Below, piece by piece: positions 45,782 through 55,017 of a DNA stretch of 64,000 nt (its first letter is position 1; each line of letters starts with the position of its first letter). The position numbers were made by a program, and so were the translations under genes. This DNA is from Saprospiraceae bacterium. GTDB taxonomy: Bacteria; Bacteroidota; Bacteroidia; Chitinophagales; Saprospiraceae. Under the pieces are notes generated by a model. The model had not been told where the DNA came from, searched no databases, and worked only from the letters and a program-made list of their open reading frames with translations. The stretch covers positions 1 through 64,000 of the forward strand of contig JAHDIN010000004.1 of the NCBI GenBank assembly GCA_020630775.1, in the 5' to 3' direction.

Positions 45782-48001
45782 ATGAAAATACAGTTAACAA
45801 CGCTCTTTATTCTACTGCTCAACAATTTGACATTTACCCAAACCATAAATGGCAAAATTCTAGATGAGTACCAACAAGCTATTCAAGGTGTAAACATTCT
45901 TAATATTAATTCCAAAAGCGCTACTGCCTCGGACAACTTCGGTGCATTCGAACTCAGCAATTGTTCTTTAAATGATACTGTAGAATTTTCCTTAATCGGT
46001 TTTGAAAGTCAATTTGTGATTATTAATAATCTTGAAAACAATTTAAATATTCAGCTAGCTGAAAAAAACTTTACACTTGAAGAGATCACCATTTCCCCAC
46101 AACTTGATGCATTACAAATAATAGCAGATGTAGATATCCAAACAACACCAGTTAGTTCTTCCCAAGATATTTTAAGAAAAGTACCAGGACTAATAATCGG
46201 TCAACATGCTGGCGGCGGTAAAGCCGAACAAATATTTTTAAGAGGTTTTGATATCGATCATGGTACTGATATCAGTATTACTGTCGATGGACTACCTGTC
46301 AATATGGTATCGCATGCTCATGGACAAGGATATGCAGATTTACACTTTCTAATTCCAGAAACGATAGAAAGAGTAGATTTTGGTAAAGGGCCTTATTATC
46401 AAGACAAGGGCAATTTTACAACTGCTGGTTATATCAACTTCGAGACAAAAGACAGACTTCAAAACAACACCATAAAATTAGAAGCCGGTCAATTTAATTC
46501 CTATAGAGCATTAGGTATGTTTAACTTGGCTTCGAGCACGAATCATAACGCCTATATTGCCAGTGAATACTTACTTACTGATGGCTTTTTCGAAAGTTCT
46601 CAGAATTTTAATCGAATTAATGTATTTGGAAAATACAATGGCAATATTTCCAATCAAGACAAATTAGGTCTTACACTCTCCTATTTTGATAGTCAATGGG
46701 ATGCATCAGGTCAGATTCCTGTAAGAGCTGTTGAGAGTGGATTGATTTCTCGATTTGGCGCCATTGATGACACAGAAGGGGGCACGACCTCAAGAATGAA
46801 TCTCTTGATTAATTATGACAAGATCTTTAACAATAACAGCTCCCTGAAAAATAAAATTTTCGTCAATCAATATGATTTCGAACTCTATTCGAACTTTACT
46901 TTCTTCCTTGACAATCCAACCATAGGTGATCAAATTAGACAAAGAGAAAATAGAATGATCTATGGATTAGAATCAGAATTTTTTAAAGCCTTTTCGAATG
47001 AGAATTTATCAGGAAGTTGGGAAGCTGGAATTCATTTACGTCATGATAGAAGTAGAGATAATGAACTATCAAAAAGTGCTAATAGAACAGAAACTATTGA
47101 ACGAATTCAATTTGGAGACATAGACGAAACAAACATAGGTGCCCATATTGGCTCTTCGCTTGAACTCAACAAATGGACATTCAAGCCTTCCATTAGAGTA
47201 GACTTCTTTGACTTTCAGTATACAGACAGACTACTGATGTCACCAGATGTTCAAAAAGAAAATGCATCAATCATAAGTCCTAATTTCAATATATTCTACA
47301 ATCCTAACTCCACACTTCAGTTATATTTAAAAACTGGAAAAGGATTTCATTCTAATGACACCAGAGTCGTTATTGCAAATGAAGGCATGGAAATATTACC
47401 TCCAGCCTATGGTGTAGATCTAGGCTACATATGGAAACCTGATTCGAATATACTTGTCAACATGGCTTATTGGTATTTATTTATGGAACAAGAATTTGTT
47501 TATGTTGGCGACGCAGGTATTGTAGAACCAAGTGGCAGAACTCGCAGACAAGGTATCGAGTTAAGTTCTCGATTCCAACCTTCACCTCAAATCTTCTTTA
47601 ACTTGGATGCCAATTATACTTTAGCGCGCTCCATAGATGAGCCAGAAGGTGAAGATTACATTCCGTTAGCACCAGACTTCACAATGGTTGCCGGACTTAA
47701 TATCAACCTTAGATCTGGATTATTCGGCAATTTAAATTTACGCCATATTGCGAATCGACCTGCAAACGAAGATAATTCTATTGTTGCCGAAGGCTATACT
47801 GTAACCGATTTAAATCTGGGCTACCAATGGAATAACATAAGCTTCGGTGTTAATGTCCAAAATCTTTTTGACACCGAATGGATCGAAACACAGTTTGCCA
47901 CAGAATCTAGATTACAAACTGAAATTGAACCGGTTGAAGAAATTCACTTTACGCCAGGGACGCCGTTTTTTATAAAAGGGATCTTGCAATATGATTTTTA
48001 A
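45782..48001 (+). CDS. TonB-dependent outer-membrane receptor
   Basis: The ATG at 45782 gives a 739-residue protein with signal peptide MKIQLTTLFILLLNNLTFTQT; an upstream TTG at 45710 would add 24 residues that spoil it. A carboxypeptidase-regulatory-like domain (INGKILDEYQQAIQGVNIL) precedes the plug (VSSSQDILRKVPGLIIGQHA, DGLPVNMVSHAHGQGYADLH) and a 22-strand beta-barrel. The barrel ends in an aromatic residue (LQYDF), as porins do. Such receptors import siderophores, metals, vitamins or glycans using TonB energy. The substrate is not evident. The next gene is an MFS permease, which could move the same compound across the inner membrane. Confidence 0.92.
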   Translation: MKIQLTTLFILLLNNLTFTQTINGKILDEYQQAIQGVNILNINSKSATASDNFGAFELSNCSLNDTVEFSLIGFESQFVIINNLENNLNIQLAEKNFTLEEITISPQLDALQIIADVDIQTTPVSSSQDILRKVPGLIIGQHAGGGKAEQIFLRGFDIDHGTDISITVDGLPVNMVSHAHGQGYADLHFLIPETIERVDFGKGPYYQDKGNFTTAGYINFETKDRLQNNTIKLEAGQFNSYRALGMFNLASSTNHNAYIASEYLLTDGFFESSQNFNRINVFGKYNGNISNQDKLGLTLSYFDSQWDASGQIPVRAVESGLISRFGAIDDTEGGTTSRMNLLINYDKIFNNNSSLKNKIFVNQYDFELYSNFTFFLDNPTIGDQIRQRENRMIYGLESEFFKAFSNENLSGSWEAGIHLRHDRSRDNELSKSANRTETIERIQFGDIDETNIGAHIGSSLELNKWTFKPSIRVDFFDFQYTDRLLMSPDVQKENASIISPNFNIFYNPNSTLQLYLKTGKGFHSNDTRVVIANEGMEILPPAYGVDLGYIWKPDSNILVNMAYWYLFMEQEFVYVGDAGIVEPSGRTRRQGIELSSRFQPSPQIFFNLDANYTLARSIDEPEGEDYIPLAPDFTMVAGLNINLRSGLFGNLNLRHIANRPANEDNSIVAEGYTVTDLNLGYQWNNISFGVNVQNLFDTEWIETQFATESRLQTEIEPVEEIHFTPGTPFFIKGILQYDF

Positions 48002-48087
48002 AAGCTTACTAAGTTGAAGAGGAAGTTGAAGTTGAATTAAATTGGCGTTTAAGTTTATCTTAGTATGACAAAACTAAGTAACTTATA

Positions 48088-49248
48088 TTGAAGGCACTCA
48101 AACTGATTTTATCAGATCCATTTTACTTTTCGCCTGTTTGGGTATTTGCATCGATGAATATTCTGACGGGGACTTGGGTACTCTATATCCCGCATGTAAA
48201 AACAAGTTTTGAGTTGAATGATTCTGAGGTAGGATTGGCTTTATTTTCATTGGCTGTTGGTTTATTGATCTCTTTTCCATTTGTACCTCTAATAAATAAA
48301 AAGCTAGGCATTGGCCATTCTACAAAATGGGGCATCTTTTGTTATTGCTTCGCTTTTAATTTGCCTTTAATGGCGCCAAGCTATATATCGATTTGTGCGA
48401 GTCTTTTTATTATTGGTATGTGTGCAGGATTAACAGATATTTCAATGAATGCACTTATTTCACACATTGAAAAAGAAAACAACAAACATATCATGTCAAC
48501 AGCCCATGGCTTTTATAGTCTTGGCGGATTTATTGGAGCAGGGATTGGCAGCATTTTAATAGGCCTGATATCTACGCCGGCAAAACACATGTTTTTAATT
48601 TCTTCTATCATCTTCATCAGCAACATGTTATTGTCCAAGCAGTATCAATCGATTAGAGAAAAAAACATTATAAAAGAGAAAGCAGACAAAGGTTTAAAAA
48701 AATTCGCGCCCCTACTTGGCTTGGCATTCATTGCATTTATCATAATGATCAATGAAGGGGCCATTGAGCATTGGAGTAATTTATTTTTATTTGACATACT
48801 TAGTGCACCAGAAAATATTGCTGGGGTTGGATTTATTGCATTCTCCCTTTGTATGACAATTGGAAGATTTTTTGGCGATAAAATCAGTCAAAGTATTGGT
48901 TCAATTAAGATCATTTTATTTGCATGTCTTATTGCGGTATTAGGTTTTGCTTTTCTACTAACCACAAATATGATTACCACAGTTATTGGTTTTGGCATTA
49001 TAGGATTAGGATTATCTATTGTTGTACCAGAAGTCACTAGACTGGCAGGAAACACTAAAGGTGTACAAGCTTCTCATGGCATTGCTATTGTATCGGGCAT
49101 TGGATTTTCAGGATTTTTGATTGGGCCATTGATGATGGGATTTATATCTGACTGGTCAAATTTAAAATGGAGTTTTGGCTTTTTGTTTTTGCTAGTGATT
49201 ATGGCAGCAATTATTACTAAGTTTCATATTAGTAAGAATTATAAATAG
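48088..49248 (+). CDS. Major facilitator superfamily transporter (YbjJ-like)
   Basis: A 386-residue protein with about twelve membrane helices. Helix 4-5 sequences GMCAGLTDISMNALISHIE and STAHGFYSLGGFIGAGIGS fit the YbjJ/FucP-related branch of the MFS, whose members move sugars or small organic molecules. The start is TTG at 48088 and is needed for a complete first helix (PVWVFASMNILTGTWVLYIP). It follows the TonB receptor by 86 bp on the same strand, so a shared uptake pathway is possible. Confidence 0.85.
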   Translation: MKALKLILSDPFYFSPVWVFASMNILTGTWVLYIPHVKTSFELNDSEVGLALFSLAVGLLISFPFVPLINKKLGIGHSTKWGIFCYCFAFNLPLMAPSYISICASLFIIGMCAGLTDISMNALISHIEKENNKHIMSTAHGFYSLGGFIGAGIGSILIGLISTPAKHMFLISSIIFISNMLLSKQYQSIREKNIIKEKADKGLKKFAPLLGLAFIAFIIMINEGAIEHWSNLFLFDILSAPENIAGVGFIAFSLCMTIGRFFGDKISQSIGSIKIILFACLIAVLGFAFLLTTNMITTVIGFGIIGLGLSIVVPEVTRLAGNTKGVQASHGIAIVSGIGFSGFLIGPLMMGFISDWSNLKWSFGFLFLLVIMAAIITKFHISKNYK

Positions 49249-49398
49249 CTTAGTTAAATACCAAATAAATCAGCAAATTGATATTATTTTTATATAAATC
49301 AGAAAGTTTCAATTTAACCAATTCAAAAATTTGGGTATTCAGCTTATATCATTATAATTGTTGTCATAGGTAATACCGTTTTTAACTAAAATTTTAAT

Positions 49399-50433
49399 TT
49401 GTCGAATATAATTGGTGTATTAGGATCAGGCTCATTTGGGACAGCTATATCACAGCTACTTTCCTTGAATTCTGATGTATTATTATATAGTAGAAGAGAA
49501 GATGTAGTCAAGAGGATAAACGAGCAGAATGAACACAAGGGCTTGAAACTACCAAAGCGTATTTCAGCGACTTCGAGTTTACAAGAGGTTGGTGAAAGAT
49601 GCCGATTAATATTTCCGATTATTCCCTCAGAGAGTTTTCGATCAGTTATAAAAAAAATTTCGCCGTTTGTTGGACCAGGTCATATTATGATTCATGGCAC
49701 GAAAGGTTTGGATGTAGCGGATGATTTTGAAGAAGCCAAAAGTATCTTAGACATAAAGCGAAGTGTTTTTACTATGAGCGAAGTTATCAGGCAAGAGACT
49801 TCAATCTTAAGAACGGGTTGCTTAGCAGGCCCCAATCTAGCAAAGGAAATATTAGCAGGAAAACCTGCAGCTACTGTCATAGCAAGTGAGTTTGATGAAA
49901 TAATAGATAAAGGAAGAGAAGTTTTATCGAGTGCTAAATTCATCATATATGGTTCTTATAATTTAAAGGGGATTGAACTAGCAGGTGCTTTAAAAAATGT
50001 AATTGCTATTGCTTCTGGCATTTGTAATAAATTAGAATTTGGCAAAAATATGGAAGCATTACTCATCACTAGAGGATTGAGAGAAATGATACATATCGCC
50101 AAAGCAGTAGGTGCAGAAATTAGACCTTTCTTAGGCACTGCAGGCATAGGTGATCTTATTGCTACGGCGACAAGTAGTCAAAGTCGCAATTTCACATTTG
50201 GCGGTCACATCGCAGACGGTAAGACAGTGGAAGACATTAAAGGCAACCTTATGGATGAAGTAGCCGAGGGATACAGAACCATAAAGTTTGCCATGAGTAT
50301 TGTCAACGCTGCGCAATTGCAAGCACCTATGACGACTACCCTTTACAAAACTATCTATGATGGGGTACCGATTGGTAAGGCACTATTAGAATTGATAAGA
50401 AATCCTTTGTCGTTAGATGTGGATTTTATTTAG
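49399..50433 (+). CDS. gpsA: Glycerol-3-phosphate dehydrogenase [NAD(P)+] GpsA
   Basis: GpsA reduces dihydroxyacetone phosphate to sn-glycerol-3-phosphate for phospholipid synthesis. The N-terminal NAD(P) motif IGVLGSGSFGTAISQLL is at residues 5-21. Substrate-domain motifs are GCLAGPNLAKEILAGKPAA near residue 140 and LKNVIAIASGIC near 197 with the catalytic Lys. GTAGIGDLIATATSSQSRN follows near 248. The start is a TTG at 49399, which gives the canonical N-terminus; no ATG is available in the right place. The 344-residue length is normal. Confidence 0.95.
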   Translation: MSNIIGVLGSGSFGTAISQLLSLNSDVLLYSRREDVVKRINEQNEHKGLKLPKRISATSSLQEVGERCRLIFPIIPSESFRSVIKKISPFVGPGHIMIHGTKGLDVADDFEEAKSILDIKRSVFTMSEVIRQETSILRTGCLAGPNLAKEILAGKPAATVIASEFDEIIDKGREVLSSAKFIIYGSYNLKGIELAGALKNVIAIASGICNKLEFGKNMEALLITRGLREMIHIAKAVGAEIRPFLGTAGIGDLIATATSSQSRNFTFGGHIADGKTVEDIKGNLMDEVAEGYRTIKFAMSIVNAAQLQAPMTTTLYKTIYDGVPIGKALLELIRNPLSLDVDFI

Positions 50434-50454
50434 TGTAGCCAATTTACTTCTCCC

Positions 50455-52611
50455 TTAGAATTTTAAAATTTTTATCGTTTCAATTTCTTTATTGTCAGAA
50501 TATGCATTTAAATAATAGATGCCGTTTGTCCATCCTTTTAAGTCAATAGATGTACTGGTACTTTGAGCTTTACCTAACAACATCAACTTACCCATTGAAT
50601 CATAAATTTTAAAATTTTTATCATCTGCATTTATCAAATTTATTTCATTGATAGCAGGATTGGGGTAGACTTTAATTTGACTGATGCTTTCTGAAGACGT
50701 AGATGTAGGTTTTACCCAAGAATTCGACTTTAATATTCTACCATTGTCTGTAACTAAATACATTTTTGAGTCTGGACTAAAAGTAAAATCTATAAGCGTT
50801 TCAAAATCAGGCATCGAAGTATTTAGGGTATCAAAATTCTCGTCCAACGCACGCCTTAGGAAATGTCCCCCATCATTTCTTAATAGGATTGTTCCATCAA
50901 TATCCTCATGCGTTATGATTCGTCCAGGAAACCCCCTCCCTACCGGTCTTAATTCCTCAACCAAAGATGGCGCATAATAACTAGTAAAGAATAATTCTGG
51001 CGTTAAAAACTGTTCAATTGGATGCACATAAAGTCCTCCTTTAGAATCTACATAGCCAACATAGTTTAATCGATTTGTAACACTGAGAGGAAACCGATTT
51101 GTTTTAAATTCAAAATCAGATATATTAGCCGACATATGAATTAAAGACAAATTATGTGTAGTTAAAAAAAGAGAATCATCGACCACATTGAGATTCAAAT
51201 CACCAGTTAAAGGAATATGCGCATTGAGAATAACATCAGCATATTCTAAGTTTTCGTCATTATAAATGAAAGCATAGCCCGGAGAGAAAGTATTCGGATT
51301 ACAACCAAAGCCTAAATACTTTAACTCATTATTGATTTCTCTTTCAAATATGTAAGGAACACTATAATCCACCCAACTATCACTCATTGAATCAATGACG
51401 ACATGACTCACTTCATCTACACTATTAATCCTATAAAACGAACTATTATCCTCTGCGATTAGTAAATCTCCATTTTGACCGAAACTAAAATGCCCTAAAT
51501 GACGGATGCCATTTCCAAATATTTTATACCAAGAATTACCGGCATCTTGAGATCTAAAAACATGATGCTTGTTCATCACAAAGACCTCCCCTTTATGATT
51601 AATCTCAATTTTTTCTACCGAACTATCAGATCGATTTATTGCATCCAATTCTTGAAATCCTAAATCTTCTATAGAGCGTTGATATATCTGATCATCTGTA
51701 AATTTGACTACCCGATTATCATTAATATTAAATCCTTTAGCCGTGCCAATTACAGAATGAAATACTGGTTCATCATTTACTAAGTCTCCTAAAATTGGGA
51801 GACTAAAAAGTGAGTCCGATCTTGTTAGATAAATGTTTTCATGGTCAATATCCGCCAATTCAAAATAAACATGCCCCTCTCTGGCTTGCCAAGTTATGCC
51901 ATTGTCATAAGTGAATAAGATTTGATCATCGTATGGACTCTCAATGAGGATTAACGGCCCCTTACTTAATACTTTTGCAGAATTAGGCAATTGATTTTCA
52001 ACCTCGAAAGTATTGATATAATTAAAGTCAAAATCATACATATCAATCACATAGGAAAATGGAAATTGGCCGACTAATTTATAAATTAAAAACCTTTCGT
52101 CTGTAATAGCAGTAAATAATGGCTCACCTCTTGTCCCACGATCAGAGCCAAGATCAACCGTATTCTCATTGTCTGAAAATTTATAATAATAGTCTATGAC
52201 TGAAAACAAAATTTTATTGTCGTCATAAGCAACAGCATTCACATTAAACGACAATGTATCATTTCTGGGAATCAAAGGTATGTATTCCTCATTGACAATC
52301 TTGTATACATTGTTCATTTGAAAGCCACGCATGATAAGATAAAAATCGCCTAGCTCATTTACAAAGAAATCATGTATATACGCACCTTTAGGTATATCAC
52401 AAACTTTCTCCCAAGTCTGACCATCATTTATTGAATGTACAATTTCAGAATACCCTTGAACATAGATTCCTTGTTCTCCGAAATCCCGTACTTTATTAAT
52501 TTCGAAATCAGGAATGGGCGTCATTTCTTTGTATTCGATAAATTGAGATGATAGGGACTGAGTCATATAAATTGAAATCAGTAACGCAAGTATGAATTTT
52601 AGTTTGTTCAT
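50455..52611 (-). CDS. Secreted beta-propeller protein with T9SS tail, paralog 1
   Basis: A 718-residue exported protein. The signal peptide (MNKLKFILALLISIYMTQS) precedes a long region with Asp-box/BNR-type motifs (SINDGQTWEKV, YDNGITWQAR, SQDAGNSWYKI) that fit beta-propeller blades. The last 75 residues are a type A T9SS sorting domain (VYPNPAINEINLIN, LKGWTNGIYYLNAYSD, ending IETIKILKF). The protein is predicted to cross the outer membrane through the type IX system and be attached to the surface. It is one of three adjacent paralogs. Enzymatic activity is not indicated; ligand binding is as likely. Confidence 0.88.
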   Translation of the reverse strand: MNKLKFILALLISIYMTQSLSSQFIEYKEMTPIPDFEINKVRDFGEQGIYVQGYSEIVHSINDGQTWEKVCDIPKGAYIHDFFVNELGDFYLIMRGFQMNNVYKIVNEEYIPLIPRNDTLSFNVNAVAYDDNKILFSVIDYYYKFSDNENTVDLGSDRGTRGEPLFTAITDERFLIYKLVGQFPFSYVIDMYDFDFNYINTFEVENQLPNSAKVLSKGPLILIESPYDDQILFTYDNGITWQAREGHVYFELADIDHENIYLTRSDSLFSLPILGDLVNDEPVFHSVIGTAKGFNINDNRVVKFTDDQIYQRSIEDLGFQELDAINRSDSSVEKIEINHKGEVFVMNKHHVFRSQDAGNSWYKIFGNGIRHLGHFSFGQNGDLLIAEDNSSFYRINSVDEVSHVVIDSMSDSWVDYSVPYIFEREINNELKYLGFGCNPNTFSPGYAFIYNDENLEYADVILNAHIPLTGDLNLNVVDDSLFLTTHNLSLIHMSANISDFEFKTNRFPLSVTNRLNYVGYVDSKGGLYVHPIEQFLTPELFFTSYYAPSLVEELRPVGRGFPGRIITHEDIDGTILLRNDGGHFLRRALDENFDTLNTSMPDFETLIDFTFSPDSKMYLVTDNGRILKSNSWVKPTSTSSESISQIKVYPNPAINEINLINADDKNFKIYDSMGKLMLLGKAQSTSTSIDLKGWTNGIYYLNAYSDNKEIETIKILKF

Positions 52612-52735
52612 TTCAAAATGATTTAGTTATGAAATGCTATTGAAAATAGAATGATTGCAACTGCATTTACGTCTCAATTTTGGAACCATATAATTTATAA
52701 CTGTCGCCTAAAACGCTTTACAAAAAATGGCTTCA

Positions 52736-54937
52736 CTAATTTTTCACAATCTTCTCTACTCTAGATAGTCCTTCACTTGTTACTACTCTTAATAAGTATA
52801 TCCCCGCTTGTAGATCACTAAGGTCTAATGAATATATTTCTCCATTTAACACACCTCTCGAAATCAATTGGCCATTCACATCTAATAAATCAAAATGAGC
52901 ACGATCAGGATAATCAACAAATAATAAATCTTGAACTGGGTTAGGAAATACACTCAACTTAGACTTTTCGAAAACTTCCTTATTATTTGATATTGTCTGT
53001 AGTTTCGAGGAACGATACAATTTATAATCACTTGTAATAAGAATGTGTCCCTCTTTATCAACTATCGCACCTTGGATAAAATTTTCTGGCAATTTAGAAT
53101 GATCCATTTGCCTAAAATTTTCTCCTACATTATCTCTAAAAAAATGATTCCCTTCACGAGAGACAATCATCTGCCCTCTCCACTTTTCAGAATCCATTAA
53201 ATAACCTGCAGGACCTCGTCCAGCTGGCACTAACTCTCCATCTACATCAGATGCATAGTAAGTAATCATAAAGGTTGAGTCTGCAGCGACACCTGGTGCT
53301 GGATAGACAAACACTTCTCTATCCTCATTAACTGCAGCCGTAAATAATGTAAAGTTAGACCTGAAGGAATCGACCCTCGCCTCAATTTTATTATCAAAAG
53401 AATATTCGATAAACAGCCGACGATTGTTATGGTCATGAATGAAGACTTCATTCTCTGAAAAAACAATGCTTTCTCCATGATCAAAACAAGTATTGGCTGG
53501 TAATTCAATCTTTTCAAAAGGACCAAAATCAACAGATAAAAGTACTTCCCATGGTGCAAAGCAAGATCGATCAATCGATATCATTCTATATTTCCCTCCT
53601 TTAAAACTTAATGCATTATCTTTTGAAGACAATTCAGCAACAGCGTTATCATTCCAAAACTCTTCTATATTTCCATGACGGTCGACTTTAATTATCTGTC
53701 GTTGCATTGGATCAGCATGCGCAGTTATTGACTGATAGCCACCCTCATCGTTGAGCGTAAAAAAGATATTCCCAGGGACTTTCTCCCATGACTGACCATG
53801 ATCAATAGACTTAAATATACCACTTGCATAGATATCCATTGCATAATAATGGCCTTCTTGATTGACCTGAATATTTCGCAACAAACTATCTTCGATCTTT
53901 AAATCTTTATACAAATCTAGGGACCCAGATTCCAAGTCATACTTATAAAACCGATCAGGAACAAAAAGTACGATTGAACCATTTAAAACTTTAAGACGCG
54001 ACACATGCGCTTCTTCTATTTCGAAAAGCACCTCTTCTTCGGATGTACTAAAATCATCATCAAGTTTAATACGATAAACTTCGCCTTCATTAAAGTAGTA
54101 CATATAGTCTTCATAGATGCCTATCGCGAAATTGTTATTTCCAACAATTTCCCGACCTATAAAATTTTGTCCATTATCATCTGAAAAGTAAATTTCTTGT
54201 TTCGCCCAATGACTATATAATATTTTATCATCATGCTCAAACAAGTCCCAACCAAATAGGATATCGTTTTTTCCATCTGGCATATACCTTGTTTCTATAT
54301 ATTGTAAATCCAAACTAAAAACCATAATCTCAGTGGAATCGGATTCAGAAGTTTGTGTATCAGATAAAAATAGAAGCACCTCATTTTTTGAAACCTCAAT
54401 TGATCCAGGAATTAAATTTTCAGCAATGGCATAAGCATTTCTTTTCTTAATTCCTGCAACATCTCTTACATAAATTGAATCCTCCGTATAATAATAGATA
54501 TCATTCCCTTCAACAACAGCTGAAGAAGCATAAAAAAATTGATCAGAACTTGTAGAATTAATCCAATCCCATTTACCATCTTTAAAAAGGATATTTGAAG
54601 ATCCAGTGTTTTGACTTCCATCACCAGGAGAATAGTAATTTTTTATTAATTGATAACCGTTATCTAAAAACTCCATCTCCGAAACAAAAAAACCATCTGG
54701 AATGACATCAAAAGAACTCCAACTTTGGCCATTATCTCTCGAGAAGTTGATATATCTATTGAGGACATAAAATTCACCTTCTGGCGAATAGTACATATCA
54801 TTGATTGTATATGTAGGCAGATCTGCTAATTGTTCATATTGTATCTCTTGTCCGAAAATCTTATTGGTGGACCCAACTGATACTATAAACAACAAAGCCG
54901 CAAGATATGATACGAATGCTCTAACTAATGGGTTCAT
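52736..54937 (-). CDS. Secreted beta-propeller protein with T9SS tail, paralog 2
   Basis: A 733-residue relative of the neighbouring gene. The signal peptide core is FVSYLAALLFIVSVGS. Asp-box-like motifs are FSRDNGQSWSSF, FSDDNGQNFIGR and SIDHGQSWEKV. The C-terminal sorting domain has VFPNPVQDLLFVDYPD, DLSDLQAGIYLLRVVT and ends RVEKIVKN. It shares the pre-tail motif PAGRGPAGYL with GRGFPGRI in paralog 1 and GGMGPPGDLY in paralog 3, confirming common origin. The 124-bp gap to paralog 1 shows no terminator, so co-transcription is possible. Confidence 0.88.
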   Translation of the reverse strand: MNPLVRAFVSYLAALLFIVSVGSTNKIFGQEIQYEQLADLPTYTINDMYYSPEGEFYVLNRYINFSRDNGQSWSSFDVIPDGFFVSEMEFLDNGYQLIKNYYSPGDGSQNTGSSNILFKDGKWDWINSTSSDQFFYASSAVVEGNDIYYYTEDSIYVRDVAGIKKRNAYAIAENLIPGSIEVSKNEVLLFLSDTQTSESDSTEIMVFSLDLQYIETRYMPDGKNDILFGWDLFEHDDKILYSHWAKQEIYFSDDNGQNFIGREIVGNNNFAIGIYEDYMYYFNEGEVYRIKLDDDFSTSEEEVLFEIEEAHVSRLKVLNGSIVLFVPDRFYKYDLESGSLDLYKDLKIEDSLLRNIQVNQEGHYYAMDIYASGIFKSIDHGQSWEKVPGNIFFTLNDEGGYQSITAHADPMQRQIIKVDRHGNIEEFWNDNAVAELSSKDNALSFKGGKYRMISIDRSCFAPWEVLLSVDFGPFEKIELPANTCFDHGESIVFSENEVFIHDHNNRRLFIEYSFDNKIEARVDSFRSNFTLFTAAVNEDREVFVYPAPGVAADSTFMITYYASDVDGELVPAGRGPAGYLMDSEKWRGQMIVSREGNHFFRDNVGENFRQMDHSKLPENFIQGAIVDKEGHILITSDYKLYRSSKLQTISNNKEVFEKSKLSVFPNPVQDLLFVDYPDRAHFDLLDVNGQLISRGVLNGEIYSLDLSDLQAGIYLLRVVTSEGLSRVEKIVKN

Positions 54938-55017
54938 AATGAAAGTTGCTTACTAAATATACAAATTCAGTTTTAGCTATTCAATTAATAGTTAGTGCGC
55001 AGAAGACTTTTTGCTTG